64,000 nucleotides of DNA from Cyclobacteriaceae bacterium (GCA_020436085.1 JAGQYM010000008.1:1-64000), one strand, 5' to 3'. Shown: positions 17,939-27,525, counted from the first letter of the stretch. Numbers and translations are program-made. The notes: generated by a model from the letters alone, not told the origin.

Positions 17939-18024
17939 GGTTTAGGCTTAACGATGCCTGTAATCTTGTTCCTATGCACAAGGGGGGTATCTTTGGGTTC
18001 TGGAAACGGAAACCATCAGCATTA

Positions 18025-18639
18025 ATGAGAATTCTTCTGGTAGATGATCATGCCATTCTTCTGGATGGCGTAAAAAGCCTTCTGGAAAATGACGGACGAA
18101 AAGTGGAGTTTCAGGCGAATAGTGCCGAGGAGGCACTCTCTCTATTGAAGAAAAATCCGGTGGACTTAATGATCACTGACTTTAACATGCCGGGAATGGA
18201 TGGTCTGTCATTGATTCATGCAGTGAAACGACTGGACGGAAACATCAAAATAATCGTGCTTAGTATGCATGAAGAGGTGCATCTGGTAAAGGAGATTTTG
18301 AAAGCAGGCGTGAACGGTTATGTGCTAAAGAAAGATACCCGCAGCGAATTGCTTAAGGCGGTGAGCGAAGTAGAAGAGGGCAATGTCTTTCTGAGCAACG
18401 ACATTAATAAAATGTTGATCGTAAATCTTCAGAATCCCGATGAAGGTAGACTGCTGACTGACCGTGAGAGAGAGATTGTGAAACTAATCGCCAAAGAATA
18501 CACGAATAAACAAATCGCTGAAGAACTCTTCATCAGTGAGAGAACGGTCGAAACACACCGAAAGAATATTTTTAAAAAGACCGGAACAAATTCTCTGGTA
18601 GGTCTGATCAAGTTCGCATATGCTAATAATCTCATCTGA
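18025..18639 (+). CDS. NarL/FixJ-type response regulator
   Basis: About 204 residues from ATG 18025 (MRILLVDDHAI); the frame extends back to 17974 but the added residues do not fit a receiver domain. The receiver domain has D7/D8 and the phosphoacceptor D52 in LMITDFNMPGMDG, then Lys in YVLKKD. The C-terminal LuxR-type helix-turn-helix reads LLTDREREIVKLIAKEYTNK and IAEELFISERTVETHRKNIF. No kinase is next to it, so it is an orphan here. A motif upstream (17921-17938) recurs before the gene at 19324, which could be a target. Confidence 0.92.
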   Translation: MRILLVDDHAILLDGVKSLLENDGRKVEFQANSAEEALSLLKKNPVDLMITDFNMPGMDGLSLIHAVKRLDGNIKIIVLSMHEEVHLVKEILKAGVNGYVLKKDTRSELLKAVSEVEEGNVFLSNDINKMLIVNLQNPDEGRLLTDREREIVKLIAKEYTNKQIAEELFISERTVETHRKNIFKKTGTNSLVGLIKFAYANNLI

Positions 18640-18642
18640 TCG

Positions 18643-18671
18643 AAAAGGCTTACCTGTCGATAAGCCCTTTT
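18643..18671. terminator. Convergent terminator between regulator and lipoprotein
   Basis: AAAAGGCTTA pairs with TAAGCCCTTTT around an 8-nt loop. U-rich tracts follow on both strands, so it can serve the regulator gene (plus) and the lipoprotein gene (minus). Confidence 0.65.
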
Positions 18672-18690
18672 CCTTCTCAAAATCACAACC

Positions 18691-19137
18691 TTAGTCTACA
18701 TACGGTACGTCTGTAAAAGCACCATCAGAGTTAAACTCTACTGCTGTTGAATTTGAATCCCTCTCTGCTTCAAATACGAACGTTCCGGAAATGATATTTG
18801 CCTCCCGATCAAATTTCGTGAGTGTGATCTTCAAGGAGAAGGTCTGATTGTGACCTGGGCCAGTAATCGATGCATTCTCAGGATAGGTGTATTCTTTATT
18901 CGGCACCAGGTCTTCATCATCGAACAGGGTAAGCTTGAAATTTGTGAACCTGTTGGTGAATGCGATTACGAATGACTCACCACCGGTTGTGAAGTTCTCG
19001 CTGTAGACGTCCACAGAGGCATGGGCACATTCCGTTCCTCCGTTGTAAACAAATCGCGCATTTTGTTCGCATGTAAAATCATCGTCACTGCCGCAGGCCA
19101 TGAGCAAGGGTAGTGCAATAAAAAGTAGTCGTTTCAT
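18691..19137 (-). CDS. Small lipoprotein of unknown function
   Basis: 148 residues starting MKRLLFIALPLLMACGSDDD. LMAC is a lipobox and the acidic SDDD that follows fits surface-exposed lipoproteins of Bacteroidetes. The rest is a single beta-rich domain (FVIAFTNRFTNFKLTLFDDE, later IISGTFVFEAERDSN) like small DUF6252-type lipoproteins; I cannot assign a function. It is divergent from the gene at 19324, with an operator-like motif in the shared gap. Confidence 0.75.
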   Translation of the reverse strand: MKRLLFIALPLLMACGSDDDFTCEQNARFVYNGGTECAHASVDVYSENFTTGGESFVIAFTNRFTNFKLTLFDDEDLVPNKEYTYPENASITGPGHNQTFSLKITLTKFDREANIISGTFVFEAERDSNSTAVEFNSDGAFTDVPYVD

Positions 19138-19234
19138 TGGGGTTTATGTTTTTGGCAAGTAACGTGCAGGACAGTGAGGCCAAAATACCCTTGTCCCCTG
19201 ATTTTCGAATACCGTGGAGTCCCCGGTAGGGGAT

Positions 19235-19252
19235 ATCCGTGCCAGTGGGTAT
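19235..19252 (-). promoter_or_regulatory. Second copy of the operator-like motif
   Basis: On the minus strand it reads ATACCCACTGGCACGGAT, with 16 of 18 bases matching 17921-17938. It lies in the divergent gap between the lipoprotein (19137) and the gene at 19324, next to a CCCCGGTAGGGG palindrome-like stretch at 19221-19232. Confidence 0.45.
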
Positions 19253-19323
19253 ATGAAAATGCGTACTGTACCGGATTTCACTCACCCAAACCCGCAGCGA
19301 CCTTAGCAGGAAATATTTAAACC

Positions 19324-20250
19324 ATGAAAAACATCTTATTTATCTCTCTGTTTAGCCTTGTCTTTGCTGCCCAAGCGCAGAAAGACTGGTCGACCGTTGA
19401 TTTTATAAAGGAGGGAAAAGTGGACACTAAGGGTCTTGGTAAGTCCTTTAAGTCGAACCCGGTCTTTGTAAACGACTATTATATTATGCAAGCTTCCATG
19501 ATGAAGGGCTCATCGCAAGCCGGAGTTATGCAGAAGCAAGGTGTAGGATCTGTATTTTCTGAGGCTTCCCTGGCAGGCGTCAGCAAGGAGGCATTGCAAT
19601 CATTGATCGAAGAAATACACGGACAATTGATTCAGGAGTTGAAGAATGCCGGTCTGGATGTCGTTGATGGTGAGGCTTTGTTGCAAACCGATTATGCGCA
19701 AAGTAAAAAAGATGATAAGAAAGTATTTGCCGGTAAGACTGATGGTACAGTGATCTATGACAAACTCAATTCGATGGACGCAAATGGCTACGATATTAAA
19801 GAAGTGAATTACTTCAGGCCAAAGGATAAAAATGCATTTTACACGAGCGCGACCATCCCCGGTAATTTTTACGCGAAGATGGCTTCGAAAGAGAAGGTAA
19901 CATTGATGAGTATTGGCTACATCATTCGATTCGCCAGTTTTGAGGGTTCAAAGACCGTGTCCAAAAATAAATTGACGACCACAGCTGGCCTTGCAATTAC
20001 GCCCGTTATTATGATTAGTAATCCAAGTGGGGCTTTCTCGTGGATCGCTTTCAAAAAGCCAATTGAAGGCAACAATGACTGGAGCAACGGTTTGGTGAAG
20101 ATTGATTCACGTGATGGATCCTATTGGGGACTTTCATCAAAGGGTGAATATGCCATTGAGGCAAACGAAGCCAAGTATGTTGCCGAACTGAAAGACCTGA
20201 TTACCAATCTTCAGAAGGACATAGTGGAATTGATCAAGTCGGAGATTTGA
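19324..20250 (+). CDS. Secreted protein of unknown function
   Basis: 308 residues with a signal peptide ending AAQAQ. The mature chain begins KDWSTVDFIKEGKVDTKGLG, has a Gly/Ser/Met-rich stretch, and carries no cysteine, metal motif or transmembrane segment that I can see. A helical Lys-rich end (VAELKDLITNLQKDIVELIK) closes it. I do not recognise the family. The upstream operator-like motif links it to the NarL-type regulator at 18025 as a possible target. Confidence 0.7.
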   Translation: MKNILFISLFSLVFAAQAQKDWSTVDFIKEGKVDTKGLGKSFKSNPVFVNDYYIMQASMMKGSSQAGVMQKQGVGSVFSEASLAGVSKEALQSLIEEIHGQLIQELKNAGLDVVDGEALLQTDYAQSKKDDKKVFAGKTDGTVIYDKLNSMDANGYDIKEVNYFRPKDKNAFYTSATIPGNFYAKMASKEKVTLMSIGYIIRFASFEGSKTVSKNKLTTTAGLAITPVIMISNPSGAFSWIAFKKPIEGNNDWSNGLVKIDSRDGSYWGLSSKGEYAIEANEAKYVAELKDLITNLQKDIVELIKSEI

Positions 20251-20266
20251 TAGGAGATAATTCAAA

Positions 20267-20391
20267 GGCTGACTCAAAAGTTATAAAGTAACCGTCATCG
20301 CGAGTGAAACGTGGCGATCCCATTTAGGTAGACCATATTCGGAGGGATTGCTTCATTGGGTTCGCAATGACGATTAGACTTTGAGTCAGCC
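20267..20391. repeat. MITE-like palindromic repeat
   Basis: The 125-bp element starts GGCTGACTCAAAAGT and ends ACTTTGAGTCAGCC, inverted ends that match apart from one extra base. Inside, CGTCATCGCGAGTGAAACG and TTCGCAATGACG are also inverted, the CGTCATTGCGAG-type motif found dispersed in many bacterial genomes. It fills the convergent gap between the gene ending at 20250 and thrA ending at 20394, where its fold could also act as a two-way terminator. Confidence 0.65.
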
Positions 20392-20393
20392 AC

Positions 20394-22841
20394 TTATTGG
20401 GTATAGTTTCCGATTCTGATAATATCTGCAAAGACTCCGGCAGCAGTGACTTCAGCGCCAGCACCTGGTCCGCGAATCACCATCGGGCGGTCATGGTACC
20501 TTTCTGTGGTCAGCAATATGATGTTGTCACTTCCAGACAATGCGTAGAATGGATGCTCTGGTCCAACCGCATTTAATTTCACGTTTACCTTCCCATTCTC
20601 TAACACAGCCTGATATCTTAGTTTTTTGTTTTCTGATTCAGCCAGTTTTCGCTTGACCTCAAATGACGGGTCAAAACAAATGAAGTCTTTCAAGAAAGCT
20701 TGAACATCGGTTCCACTTTGAAGTTTTGCAGGTACAAGATTCTCTACCTCCACATCAATCAGTTCAAGGTCTAACCCGACTTCCCTGGAGAGGATGAGAA
20801 TTTTACGCGCTACATCCATTCCACTTAAGTCGTCACGGGGATCAGGTTCTGTGTAACCTTTTTCCTTTGCCTCAACAACTACCTCACTAAATGGTTTTGT
20901 CCCGTCAAATGAACTGAATATGTAATTGAGAGTACCGCTTAGTACTGCCTCAATGCGAATTACTTTATCGCCACTCAATAAAAGATCATTAAGTGTGTTG
21001 ATCACCGGCAGACCTGCACCAACATTCGTTTCATACAGAAACTTTACTCCACGTTTTCTGCAGATGTCTTTTAATTCCTGGTAATAACCGAAGTTCGAAG
21101 AGGCCGCTTTTTTGTTTGGCGTCACGATGGAAATATTTTCAGCGAGTATAGAGTGATAGCTTTTCGCAATTGTTTCATCAGACGTACAGTCCACAAAAAC
21201 GCTGTTGGAAAGATTCAGTTCATTCATCTTTGACAGGAATGAGTTCAAGTCCATGGTTTCGGCCTGCTTGTCAAGGTGGTCCATCAGCAAATCGGGATTA
21301 ATACCCTCAGGATTAAAGAACATTTTTCGGCTATTGGCAACTCCGGCTATTTTAATATCAAGGTGATGATCCTCAGATAGCTTGGAATACTGATCTCTCA
21401 CTTGACGGATCAATGCCTTTCCAATCAGGCCAGTGCCGGCAAGGAATAAATGGATTGTTTTCAGATGCGAAAGGAAGAAAGCGTCATGTAGTGTATTCAA
21501 TGCTTTGGCTACGTCCGCCTGTTGAATCACAGCAGAGATGTTGAGTTCAGAGGAGCCTTGCGCGATCGCACTTACGTTGATGCCATTTTTCCCGAGTGCA
21601 TTGAACATTCTTCCGCTGGTTCCGGAATGGTGTTGCATACCTTGGCCAACGGCAGCAATGATTGCAAGGTCTTGGGTCACCTTTACTTCATCCACCAATT
21701 CATCTTTGATTTCATATCTGAATTCGGTTTCAATCGCTGCCTTTGCTTTCACACTATCTCTGCTATCCACAGCAATGCAGACAGAGTGCTCGGAAGAGGC
21801 CTGACTGATAAGAATGACATTAATATGTTGATCAGCCAGTGCCCCGAAGAGTCTTTTTGAAAAACCAACCAATCCAAGCAAGCCACCTCCCTGCACATTG
21901 ATAAGCGATATTTTGTTGATTGAGGAGATGCCCTTGATGAGTTGTCCATTCCCAGACTTTGCTTGAATAAGGGTTCCAGATCCTTTTTGATTGAATGTAT
22001 TTTTTATTCGGATTGGAATCCTGTTCGCCATAGCGGGCAGCATGGTAGCGGGAAAGATAACCTTCGCGCCAAAGTGCGATAGCTCCATCGCTTCTTCATA
22101 ACTCATCTCGGGTACTGTGAAACTTTTCTTAACGAGGCGTGGATCAGCCGTCATCATTCCATCCACATCTGTCCAGATTTCCAATTCCTCCGCTTTTAGT
22201 GCTCCCGCAAAGATGGCTGCGGTATAGTCAGAACCACTTCTGCCTAGCGTTGTTGTCTCGCCTGTGTCAGCTGTAGCAATAAAGCCGGTGATTGCCTGAA
22301 GGTTTTCATTTTCATGGAAATAGGATCGAATATTTTCATTGGTCAAGTTGAAGTCAACCTTCGCATTTCCAAATTGATTGTTGGTACGGATAAGTTTTCG
22401 CGCATCGAGGTAGGCCGCTGATAAACCTTCAGCGTTTAGAACCTCGCTGATTATATAGGCAGACAATCGCTCGCCAAAACTCATGATGTAGTCCAGGGTT
22501 CTTGGAGTGCGTTCTCGTACGAGATAGATACCGTACACCACGTTCTCCAGTTTGGTAATTCGAAGTTTAACCTGGTGGATTACCGCGTCTTGTTGCTCAT
22601 TTGGAATCAGCGCCTTGACCGTATCAATATGTCTCGACTCGATCTGACTGAGAACATTTTTGTACGTACTATCTCCGTTCAGTGCCAGTTCGCTGGCGTG
22701 GATTAATTGATCGGTAACACCGCCAAATGCAGAGAACACAACCGCAATCTGGGCTGGAAGTTCATCGCGCAGAATTTCGACCACACTTTGGATTCTTTCT
22801 GGAGTGGCAACCGAAGAACCACCAAATTTTAGAATTTTCAT
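20394..22841 (-). CDS. thrA: Bifunctional aspartokinase / homoserine dehydrogenase
   Basis: 815 residues from ATG 22841 (MKILKFGGSSVATPERI); an in-frame upstream ATG at 22877 would add an untypical leader. The N-terminal aspartokinase (KFGGSS, then GRSGSDYTAAIFAGAL) is followed by two ACT domains around residues 310-460 and homoserine dehydrogenase from about 465 (HLFLAGTGLIGKALIRQV, GAGLPVINTLNDLL, GYTEPDPRDDLSGMDVARK). It catalyses the first and third steps toward threonine, methionine and, through IlvA, isoleucine. It follows ilvA on the same strand, with a leader-like region (22842-23029) between them. Confidence 0.96.
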   Translation of the reverse strand: MKILKFGGSSVATPERIQSVVEILRDELPAQIAVVFSAFGGVTDQLIHASELALNGDSTYKNVLSQIESRHIDTVKALIPNEQQDAVIHQVKLRITKLENVVYGIYLVRERTPRTLDYIMSFGERLSAYIISEVLNAEGLSAAYLDARKLIRTNNQFGNAKVDFNLTNENIRSYFHENENLQAITGFIATADTGETTTLGRSGSDYTAAIFAGALKAEELEIWTDVDGMMTADPRLVKKSFTVPEMSYEEAMELSHFGAKVIFPATMLPAMANRIPIRIKNTFNQKGSGTLIQAKSGNGQLIKGISSINKISLINVQGGGLLGLVGFSKRLFGALADQHINVILISQASSEHSVCIAVDSRDSVKAKAAIETEFRYEIKDELVDEVKVTQDLAIIAAVGQGMQHHSGTSGRMFNALGKNGINVSAIAQGSSELNISAVIQQADVAKALNTLHDAFFLSHLKTIHLFLAGTGLIGKALIRQVRDQYSKLSEDHHLDIKIAGVANSRKMFFNPEGINPDLLMDHLDKQAETMDLNSFLSKMNELNLSNSVFVDCTSDETIAKSYHSILAENISIVTPNKKAASSNFGYYQELKDICRKRGVKFLYETNVGAGLPVINTLNDLLLSGDKVIRIEAVLSGTLNYIFSSFDGTKPFSEVVVEAKEKGYTEPDPRDDLSGMDVARKILILSREVGLDLELIDVEVENLVPAKLQSGTDVQAFLKDFICFDPSFEVKRKLAESENKKLRYQAVLENGKVNVKLNAVGPEHPFYALSGSDNIILLTTERYHDRPMVIRGPGAGAEVTAAGVFADIIRIGNYTQ

Positions 22842-22922
22842 TTTTTTTAAAAAGTAAAGTAAAGACGTACGTCTCATGACGAACGCGATGTGACTAAAGG
22901 GTGATATGGTGTTGGCTACGGG

Positions 22923-23021
22923 TTACCCCGTAATAATGGTGGAAATAATACAGGCAGGAGAGTAGATATTACCTGTAGGCTGTGACGTTGTGAATTCGAT
23001 ATAAGCTGAATTGATAAACAC
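22923..23021 (-). CDS. Candidate Thr/Ile leader peptide before thrA
   Basis: A GTG at 23021 opens a 32-codon frame ending in TAA at 22925-22923. The C-terminal part reads CIISTIITG, so 6 of the last 8 codons before the stop are Ile or Thr; the whole peptide has 5 Thr and 7 Ile. The thr operon leader of enteric bacteria is also Thr/Ile-rich. It starts 8 bp after the ilvA stop. Against it, the following terminator is weak: ACGGG-GTAA-CCCGT overlaps the end of the ORF, and an AGACGTACGTCT palindrome at 22863-22874 is followed by a T-rich run on the minus strand. Confidence 0.45.
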   Translation of the reverse strand: MFINSAYIEFTTSQPTGNIYSPACIISTIITG

Positions 23022-23029
23022 GACTTTGG

Positions 23030-24280
23030 TTAGATCAGGTATTCAAATAAGTTTTCGTGTTGATTGACAAGGGTGTAATTAATTTCCCCATTGTCCATTC
23101 TTTCAATCAATGAATTAAAATCATCTTGTGACTTCACTTCTATTCCGATCAGTGCTGGACCAGTCTCTTTATTATGTTTCTGTATAAACTCAAAGCGAAC
23201 GATATCATCGTCAGGACCAAGAATGTTGTTGACGAACTCTTTTAATGCTCCAGGACGTTGTGCAAATCGAACAATAAAATAATGTTTCAGACCTTCATGA
23301 AGCAGAGAGCGCTCTTTGATCTCCTGCATTCTGTCAATGTCATTGTTGCCTCCGCTAACAATGCACACTACATTTTTTCCTTTTAAATCTTCAGTGTATA
23401 AATCAAGTGATGCAATCGTTAATGCACCTGCCGGCTCAGCTACGATCGCATCTTCATTGTAGAGTTGCAAAATCGTTGAACTCACTTTTCCTTCTGGCAC
23501 AAGGATCATTTCTTCTATCGCGTCCTTGCACACTTCGAATGTGATATCTCCTACTTTCTTGACAGACGCCCCGTCAACGAAATTTTGAATGCGCTCAAGG
23601 ATTACCGGTCGTCCGGCCTCCAGAGCCGACTTCATAGAGGGTGCTCCTTGTGGTTCTACGCCTACGATTTTAGTTTTTGGGCTGAATGTTTTTGTATAAT
23701 GTGACACGCCCGCACAAAGCCCACCTCCACCTATGGGAACAAAGATTACATCTACATTCGGTTGCTCCTGAAATATCTCCAACGCAACTGTCCCTTGGCC
23801 TTCAATTACTTTCTGGTGATCGAAAGGTGGTATAAATGCCTTGTTATGTTCTTTGGCATGAGCCACCGCCTGCTGTTGACATTCATCGAATGTGTCGCCA
23901 ACCAACACAATTTCAATGTTGCTACCTCCAAACATTTTTACCTGGTTGATCTTTTGCTTAGGCGTAATTGCCGGCATGTAGATCACTCCATGAATTGATA
24001 ACTCGCGGCACGCAAAAGCTACGCCTTGCGCGTGATTGCCAGCACTTGCACACACGATACCATTAGCTCGTTGATCAGCAGTGAGACTTTGAATCAGATT
24101 GTAAGCACCTCTAATTTTATAAGAGCGAACAACCTGTAGGTCTTCGCGCTTCAAATAAAGGTTACAGCCATACTTCTCTGACAGCTTCCGATGGAATTGC
24201 AATGGCGTTTTGATAACAACCTTTTGCAACACCTCGTGAGCCGCGTCAATATCGATGGTATACGGTTGGGTGGTTTTCAT
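23030..24280 (-). CDS. ilvA: Threonine ammonia-lyase (threonine deaminase)
   Basis: 416 residues. It makes 2-oxobutanoate from threonine for isoleucine synthesis. YLKREDLQVVRSYKIRGAYN holds the PLP lysine, CASAGNHAQGVAFACR follows, then IGGGGLCAGVSHY (phosphate loop) and VCIVSGGNNDIDRM. The C-terminal region from about 325 has one ACT-like segment (HYFIVRFAQRPGALKEFVNN), so it is the shorter regulatory form, versus two in the enteric enzyme near 514 residues. It is the last gene of ilvEDBNCA and sits next to thrA, which supplies its precursor. Confidence 0.95.
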   Translation of the reverse strand: MKTTQPYTIDIDAAHEVLQKVVIKTPLQFHRKLSEKYGCNLYLKREDLQVVRSYKIRGAYNLIQSLTADQRANGIVCASAGNHAQGVAFACRELSIHGVIYMPAITPKQKINQVKMFGGSNIEIVLVGDTFDECQQQAVAHAKEHNKAFIPPFDHQKVIEGQGTVALEIFQEQPNVDVIFVPIGGGGLCAGVSHYTKTFSPKTKIVGVEPQGAPSMKSALEAGRPVILERIQNFVDGASVKKVGDITFEVCKDAIEEMILVPEGKVSSTILQLYNEDAIVAEPAGALTIASLDLYTEDLKGKNVVCIVSGGNNDIDRMQEIKERSLLHEGLKHYFIVRFAQRPGALKEFVNNILGPDDDIVRFEFIQKHNKETGPALIGIEVKSQDDFNSLIERMDNGEINYTLVNQHENLFEYLI

Positions 24281-24362
24281 TACGGAATAAGGCTGGAGTA
24301 TCTATTGCACCGTTGTCAAATGAATATCAGATGACAACAGGCAACAGATGACAGCCAACTAT

Positions 24363-25433
24363 TTAATCAATCATACTTTCTTCTACTGTAGCCTTCTCAG
24401 GTCTTAGCTGACGAACAGCTGCTCCCGCCTGCCATAGTTCGCTTTCGCGAAGTTCTTTCAGTTCTTCCGAAAGTTTTTCTCTATAGTTAGGTTGACTGCA
24501 AGTATCGATCGTGCGCTTAGCTTCTTGTCCACTCGCAACACTCTCATAAAGTTCTTTGAACACCGGCAACGTAGCGGCTTTGAATTTTTTCTTCCAGTCC
24601 AATGCTCCACGCTGTGCTGTAGTTGAACAGTTCGCATACATCCAGTCCATGCCGTTTTCAGCAACGAGTGGCATGAGGCTTTGTGTAAGCTCTTCAACCG
24701 TTTCATTGAATGCTTCAGAAGGTGTGTGACCTTTCGAACGCAATACCTCATACTGCGCTTCAAATATTCCAGCGATTGCTCCCATCAAAGTGCCGCGCTC
24801 ACCAGTAAGGTCAGAATACACTTCTTTTTTGAAGTCAGTTTCGAACAGGTAGCCTGATCCTACTCCAATTCCCAAAGCGATCGCTTTGTCTTTGGCTTTG
24901 CCTGTTGCATCCTGAAATACAGCGTAGCTCGAGTTGATTCCTTTTCCTTGTTGAAATAATCTGCGCACGCTAGTACCTGAACCCTTTGGTGCAGCCAACA
25001 CAACGTCAATGTCTGCGGGAGGAACAATTCCGGTTTGTTCTTTAAATGTAATGCCGAATCCGTGCGAGAAGTAAAGTGTCTTTCCTGCCGTCATGTGAGG
25101 CTTAATGGTTGGCCACAATGCAATTTGTCCCGCATCGGAAAGCAAGAATTCAATAATCGTTCCCTGCTTTGCTGCTTCCTCAATGTCAAAAAGTGTCTCA
25201 CCAGGAATCCAGCCGTGAGCCACTGCTTTGTCCCATGTCTTCGAGCCTTTGCGTTGACCAACAATTACGTTGAATCCGTTGTCGCGGAGATTGAGTGCTT
25301 GCGCAGGTCCCTGAACACCGTAGCCTATGATAGCAATGGTTTCGTTGCGCAATACTTCCAACGCTTTATCCATCGGGAATTCTTCTCGCGTTACCACTTC
25401 CTCCATAACGCCTCCGAAGTTAATCTGTGCCAT
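24363..25433 (-). CDS. ilvC: Ketol-acid reductoisomerase
   Basis: 356 residues. It isomerises and reduces acetolactate and acetohydroxybutyrate. The nucleotide-binding loop is IIGYGVQGPAQALNLRDNG, then KGSGTSVRR, LTGERGTLMGAIAGIFEAQY (metal-binding Asp/Glu) and the Glu/Ser-containing C-terminal knot SLMPLVAENGMDWMYANCST. Length is a little above the 330-340 of class I enzymes. Part of ilvEDBNCA, between ilvN and ilvA. Confidence 0.95.
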   Translation of the reverse strand: MAQINFGGVMEEVVTREEFPMDKALEVLRNETIAIIGYGVQGPAQALNLRDNGFNVIVGQRKGSKTWDKAVAHGWIPGETLFDIEEAAKQGTIIEFLLSDAGQIALWPTIKPHMTAGKTLYFSHGFGITFKEQTGIVPPADIDVVLAAPKGSGTSVRRLFQQGKGINSSYAVFQDATGKAKDKAIALGIGVGSGYLFETDFKKEVYSDLTGERGTLMGAIAGIFEAQYEVLRSKGHTPSEAFNETVEELTQSLMPLVAENGMDWMYANCSTTAQRGALDWKKKFKAATLPVFKELYESVASGQEAKRTIDTCSQPNYREKLSEELKELRESELWQAGAAVRQLRPEKATVEESMID

Positions 25434-25462
25434 AATCTGGTTTTGTTTTTATTTGTCAATAG

Positions 25463-25765
25463 TTAGTTTAATACAACCTCTTTGTTATTCAGTTCGCTTA
25501 GTTCATAGTAGCGTTCGCAGCCGGCATGGTAGTTGGCATACTCTACTTCAATGAGTTTTTCCATTTGATGTTTTACTTTTTCCATCATCTCTGATGAAGT
25601 GTAAAGTAGAAGCGTAGCACCACCTTTGTGAAAATCTTCTGCAATCTCGTGTGCAATAAGCTTTTTTATCCTCACTCGTCTACGATTGAGCACGTTGACG
25701 ATACGATTAAGGATTGAGAAATTATTCTCAGCGGCAATCTCCAATGTAAAATCCTGTTTTATCAT
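25463..25765 (-). CDS. ilvN: Acetolactate synthase small (regulatory) subunit
   Basis: About 100 residues from ATG 25765 (MIKQDFTLEI); a TTG at 25786 would overlap ilvB by 4 bp. The single ACT domain is seen as FTLEIAAENNFSILNRIVN and VLNRRRVRIKKLIA. It binds the catalytic subunit encoded directly upstream and would give valine feedback. At 100 residues it matches the short IlvN/IlvM type, not the 160-residue IlvH. The order ilvB then ilvN is the normal one. Confidence 0.88.
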   Translation of the reverse strand: MIKQDFTLEIAAENNFSILNRIVNVLNRRRVRIKKLIAHEIAEDFHKGGATLLLYTSSEMMEKVKHQMEKLIEVEYANYHAGCERYYELSELNNKEVVLN

Positions 25766-25782
25766 GTTGGAATGATTTATTG

Positions 25783-27525
25783 TCAATTCTTCGGTTCGAG
25801 TAATACTTCCGAAACGCCTGCACCCGCAGGTACCATCGGGAATACGTTGTCTTCTTTGCCCACCACCACTTCAAGAAAACTTGAGGTAGCGCTTTCCAAA
25901 AATTCTTTTAGTGCAGGGACTAAGTCGGTTCTTTCTTCTATTCTGCGAGCAGGTATGTTGTAGGCTTGTGCCAGTTTCACAAAGTCGGGATTTGTCATCT
26001 CAGTGGCGGAATATCTCTTCTGGTGGAAGAGCTCCTGCCATTGTCTCACCATGCCAAGGAAGCTGTTGTTGAGTACGAGTATTTTCACCGGAATTTCGTA
26101 TTGCATAATAGTGCCCAGCTCCTGAGCAGTCATTTGAAAACCACCATCACCTATTACGGCTACAACCTGAGATTCGGGTTTTGCCAATTTTGCACCCATA
26201 GCTGCAGGTAATGCGAACCCCATAGTACCGGCACCACCTGATGTGATGTTTGTTCTGGGGTCCTTGTATTTAAAGTAGCGTGAAGTCACCATTTGATGCT
26301 GCCCCACATCAGTTACAACTACTGCTTTTCCTTTTGTGAGCTCAGAAATGTTTTTGATTACCTCCGCCATCCTGATCGATCCTGTGACATTGAACTCTCT
26401 TTGCTCTATTTTTTCTCTTTCTAATTTGTCGAGCTTGGCAAAGCTGTCGATCCAGGCCCAGTGTTTTTTTGGCGCACACATTTCGGTGAGAGCGGTCAGG
26501 GCTTCTTTAGCATCAGCATGCACCTCTACATCGGCTTTGATAATCTTGTTGATCTCGGCTTTGTCGATCTCGATGTGTATTACTTTAGCTTGTTTTGCGT
26601 ATTTGGCTACGTTGCCTGTCACGCGGTCATCGAAGCGCATTCCTAATCCGATCAATACGTCACATTCGTTAGTGTTTATGTTAGGGCTGTAATTGCCGTG
26701 CATTCCGAGGAATCCAACATAGTTTGGATGATCCGTTGGGAAACTTCCAAGACCAAGCAAAGTACATGCGACTGGAATTCCGGTTTTTTCGGAGAAGGCA
26801 ATTAACTCTTGTGTCGCGCCAGAAAGCAAAACGCCTTGACCCGCAAGAAGGTATGGTTTCTTGGCATTGTTGATGAGTTCAGCGGCCTCTTCAATTTGCG
26901 AAAGCTGTAGTTGAGGCTTTGGTTTGTATGTTCTTACACCTTCGCATTTTGTGTATTCGAATTCTTCGAGGATTTCGTTTTGCGCATTTTTGGTAATGTC
27001 AATTAACACAGGCCCTGGTCTTCCTGTTTTTGCAATGTAAAACGCTCGAGCAACTGACGAAGCGATATCTTTCGCTTCGGTGATTTGTACATTCCACTTT
27101 GTAACTGGGTTGGTGGTGTTCACTACATCAATCTCCTGAAATGCATCTGTGCCCAACAAGTGTGAAAAAACCTGACCGGTGATGCAAACGATTGGTGTAG
27201 AGTCGATCAATGCGTCAGCTAATCCTGTGATAAGATTAGTAGCGCCTGGACCGGACGTTGCCATGGCTACACCAACATCACCAGACACTCTCGCATAGCC
27301 CTGTGCTGCGTGCACTGCACCTTGTTCGTGACGAACAAGAATGTGATTTAGTTTGTCTCTATATCCGTAGAGTGCATCATAGACCGGCATGATAGCTCCA
27401 CCAGGGTAACCAAACAACGTAGTTACGCCTTCTGCTACAAGACATTGAAGCAGGGCTTCAGATCCTGTGATATTTTTTACTTTGGTAGTCTCCTTTTTTT
27501 CAGCCTTCGTCAGTAACGCATCCAT
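25783..27525 (-). CDS. ilvB: Acetolactate synthase large (catalytic) subunit
   Basis: 580 residues, thiamine-diphosphate enzyme. The N-terminal domain has [16 protein letters not shown] and [15 protein letters not shown] (catalytic Glu), the middle FAD-binding domain [20 protein letters not shown], and the C-terminal domain [16 protein letters not shown] and [12 protein letters not shown]. It condenses pyruvate with pyruvate or 2-oxobutanoate. The ATG lies inside the 3' end of ilvD (26-bp overlap), pointing to translational coupling. Confidence 0.96.
   Translation of the reverse strand: MDALLTKAEKKETTKVKNITGSEALLQCLVAEGVTTLFGYPGGAIMPVYDALYGYRDKLNHILVRHEQGAVHAAQGYARVSGDVGVAMATSGPGATNLITGLADALIDSTPIVCITGQVFSHLLGTDAFQEIDVVNTTNPVTKWNVQITEAKDIASSVARAFYIAKTGRPGPVLIDITKNAQNEILEEFEYTKCEGVRTYKPKPQLQLSQIEEAAELINNAKKPYLLAGQGVLLSGATQELIAFSEKTGIPVACTLLGLGSFPTDHPNYVGFLGMHGNYSPNINTNECDVLIGLGMRFDDRVTGNVAKYAKQAKVIHIEIDKAEINKIIKADVEVHADAKEALTALTEMCAPKKHWAWIDSFAKLDKLEREKIEQREFNVTGSIRMAEVIKNISELTKGKAVVVTDVGQHQMVTSRYFKYKDPRTNITSGGAGTMGFALPAAMGAKLAKPESQVVAVIGDGGFQMTAQELGTIMQYEIPVKILVLNNSFLGMVRQWQELFHQKRYSATEMTNPDFVKLAQAYNIPARRIEERTDLVPALKEFLESATSSFLEVVVGKEDNVFPMVPAGAGVSEVLLEPKN

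Noticed and set aside
20267-20391. Complete insertion sequence
   Set aside because: The element is 125 bp and encodes nothing; it can only be a non-autonomous repeat.
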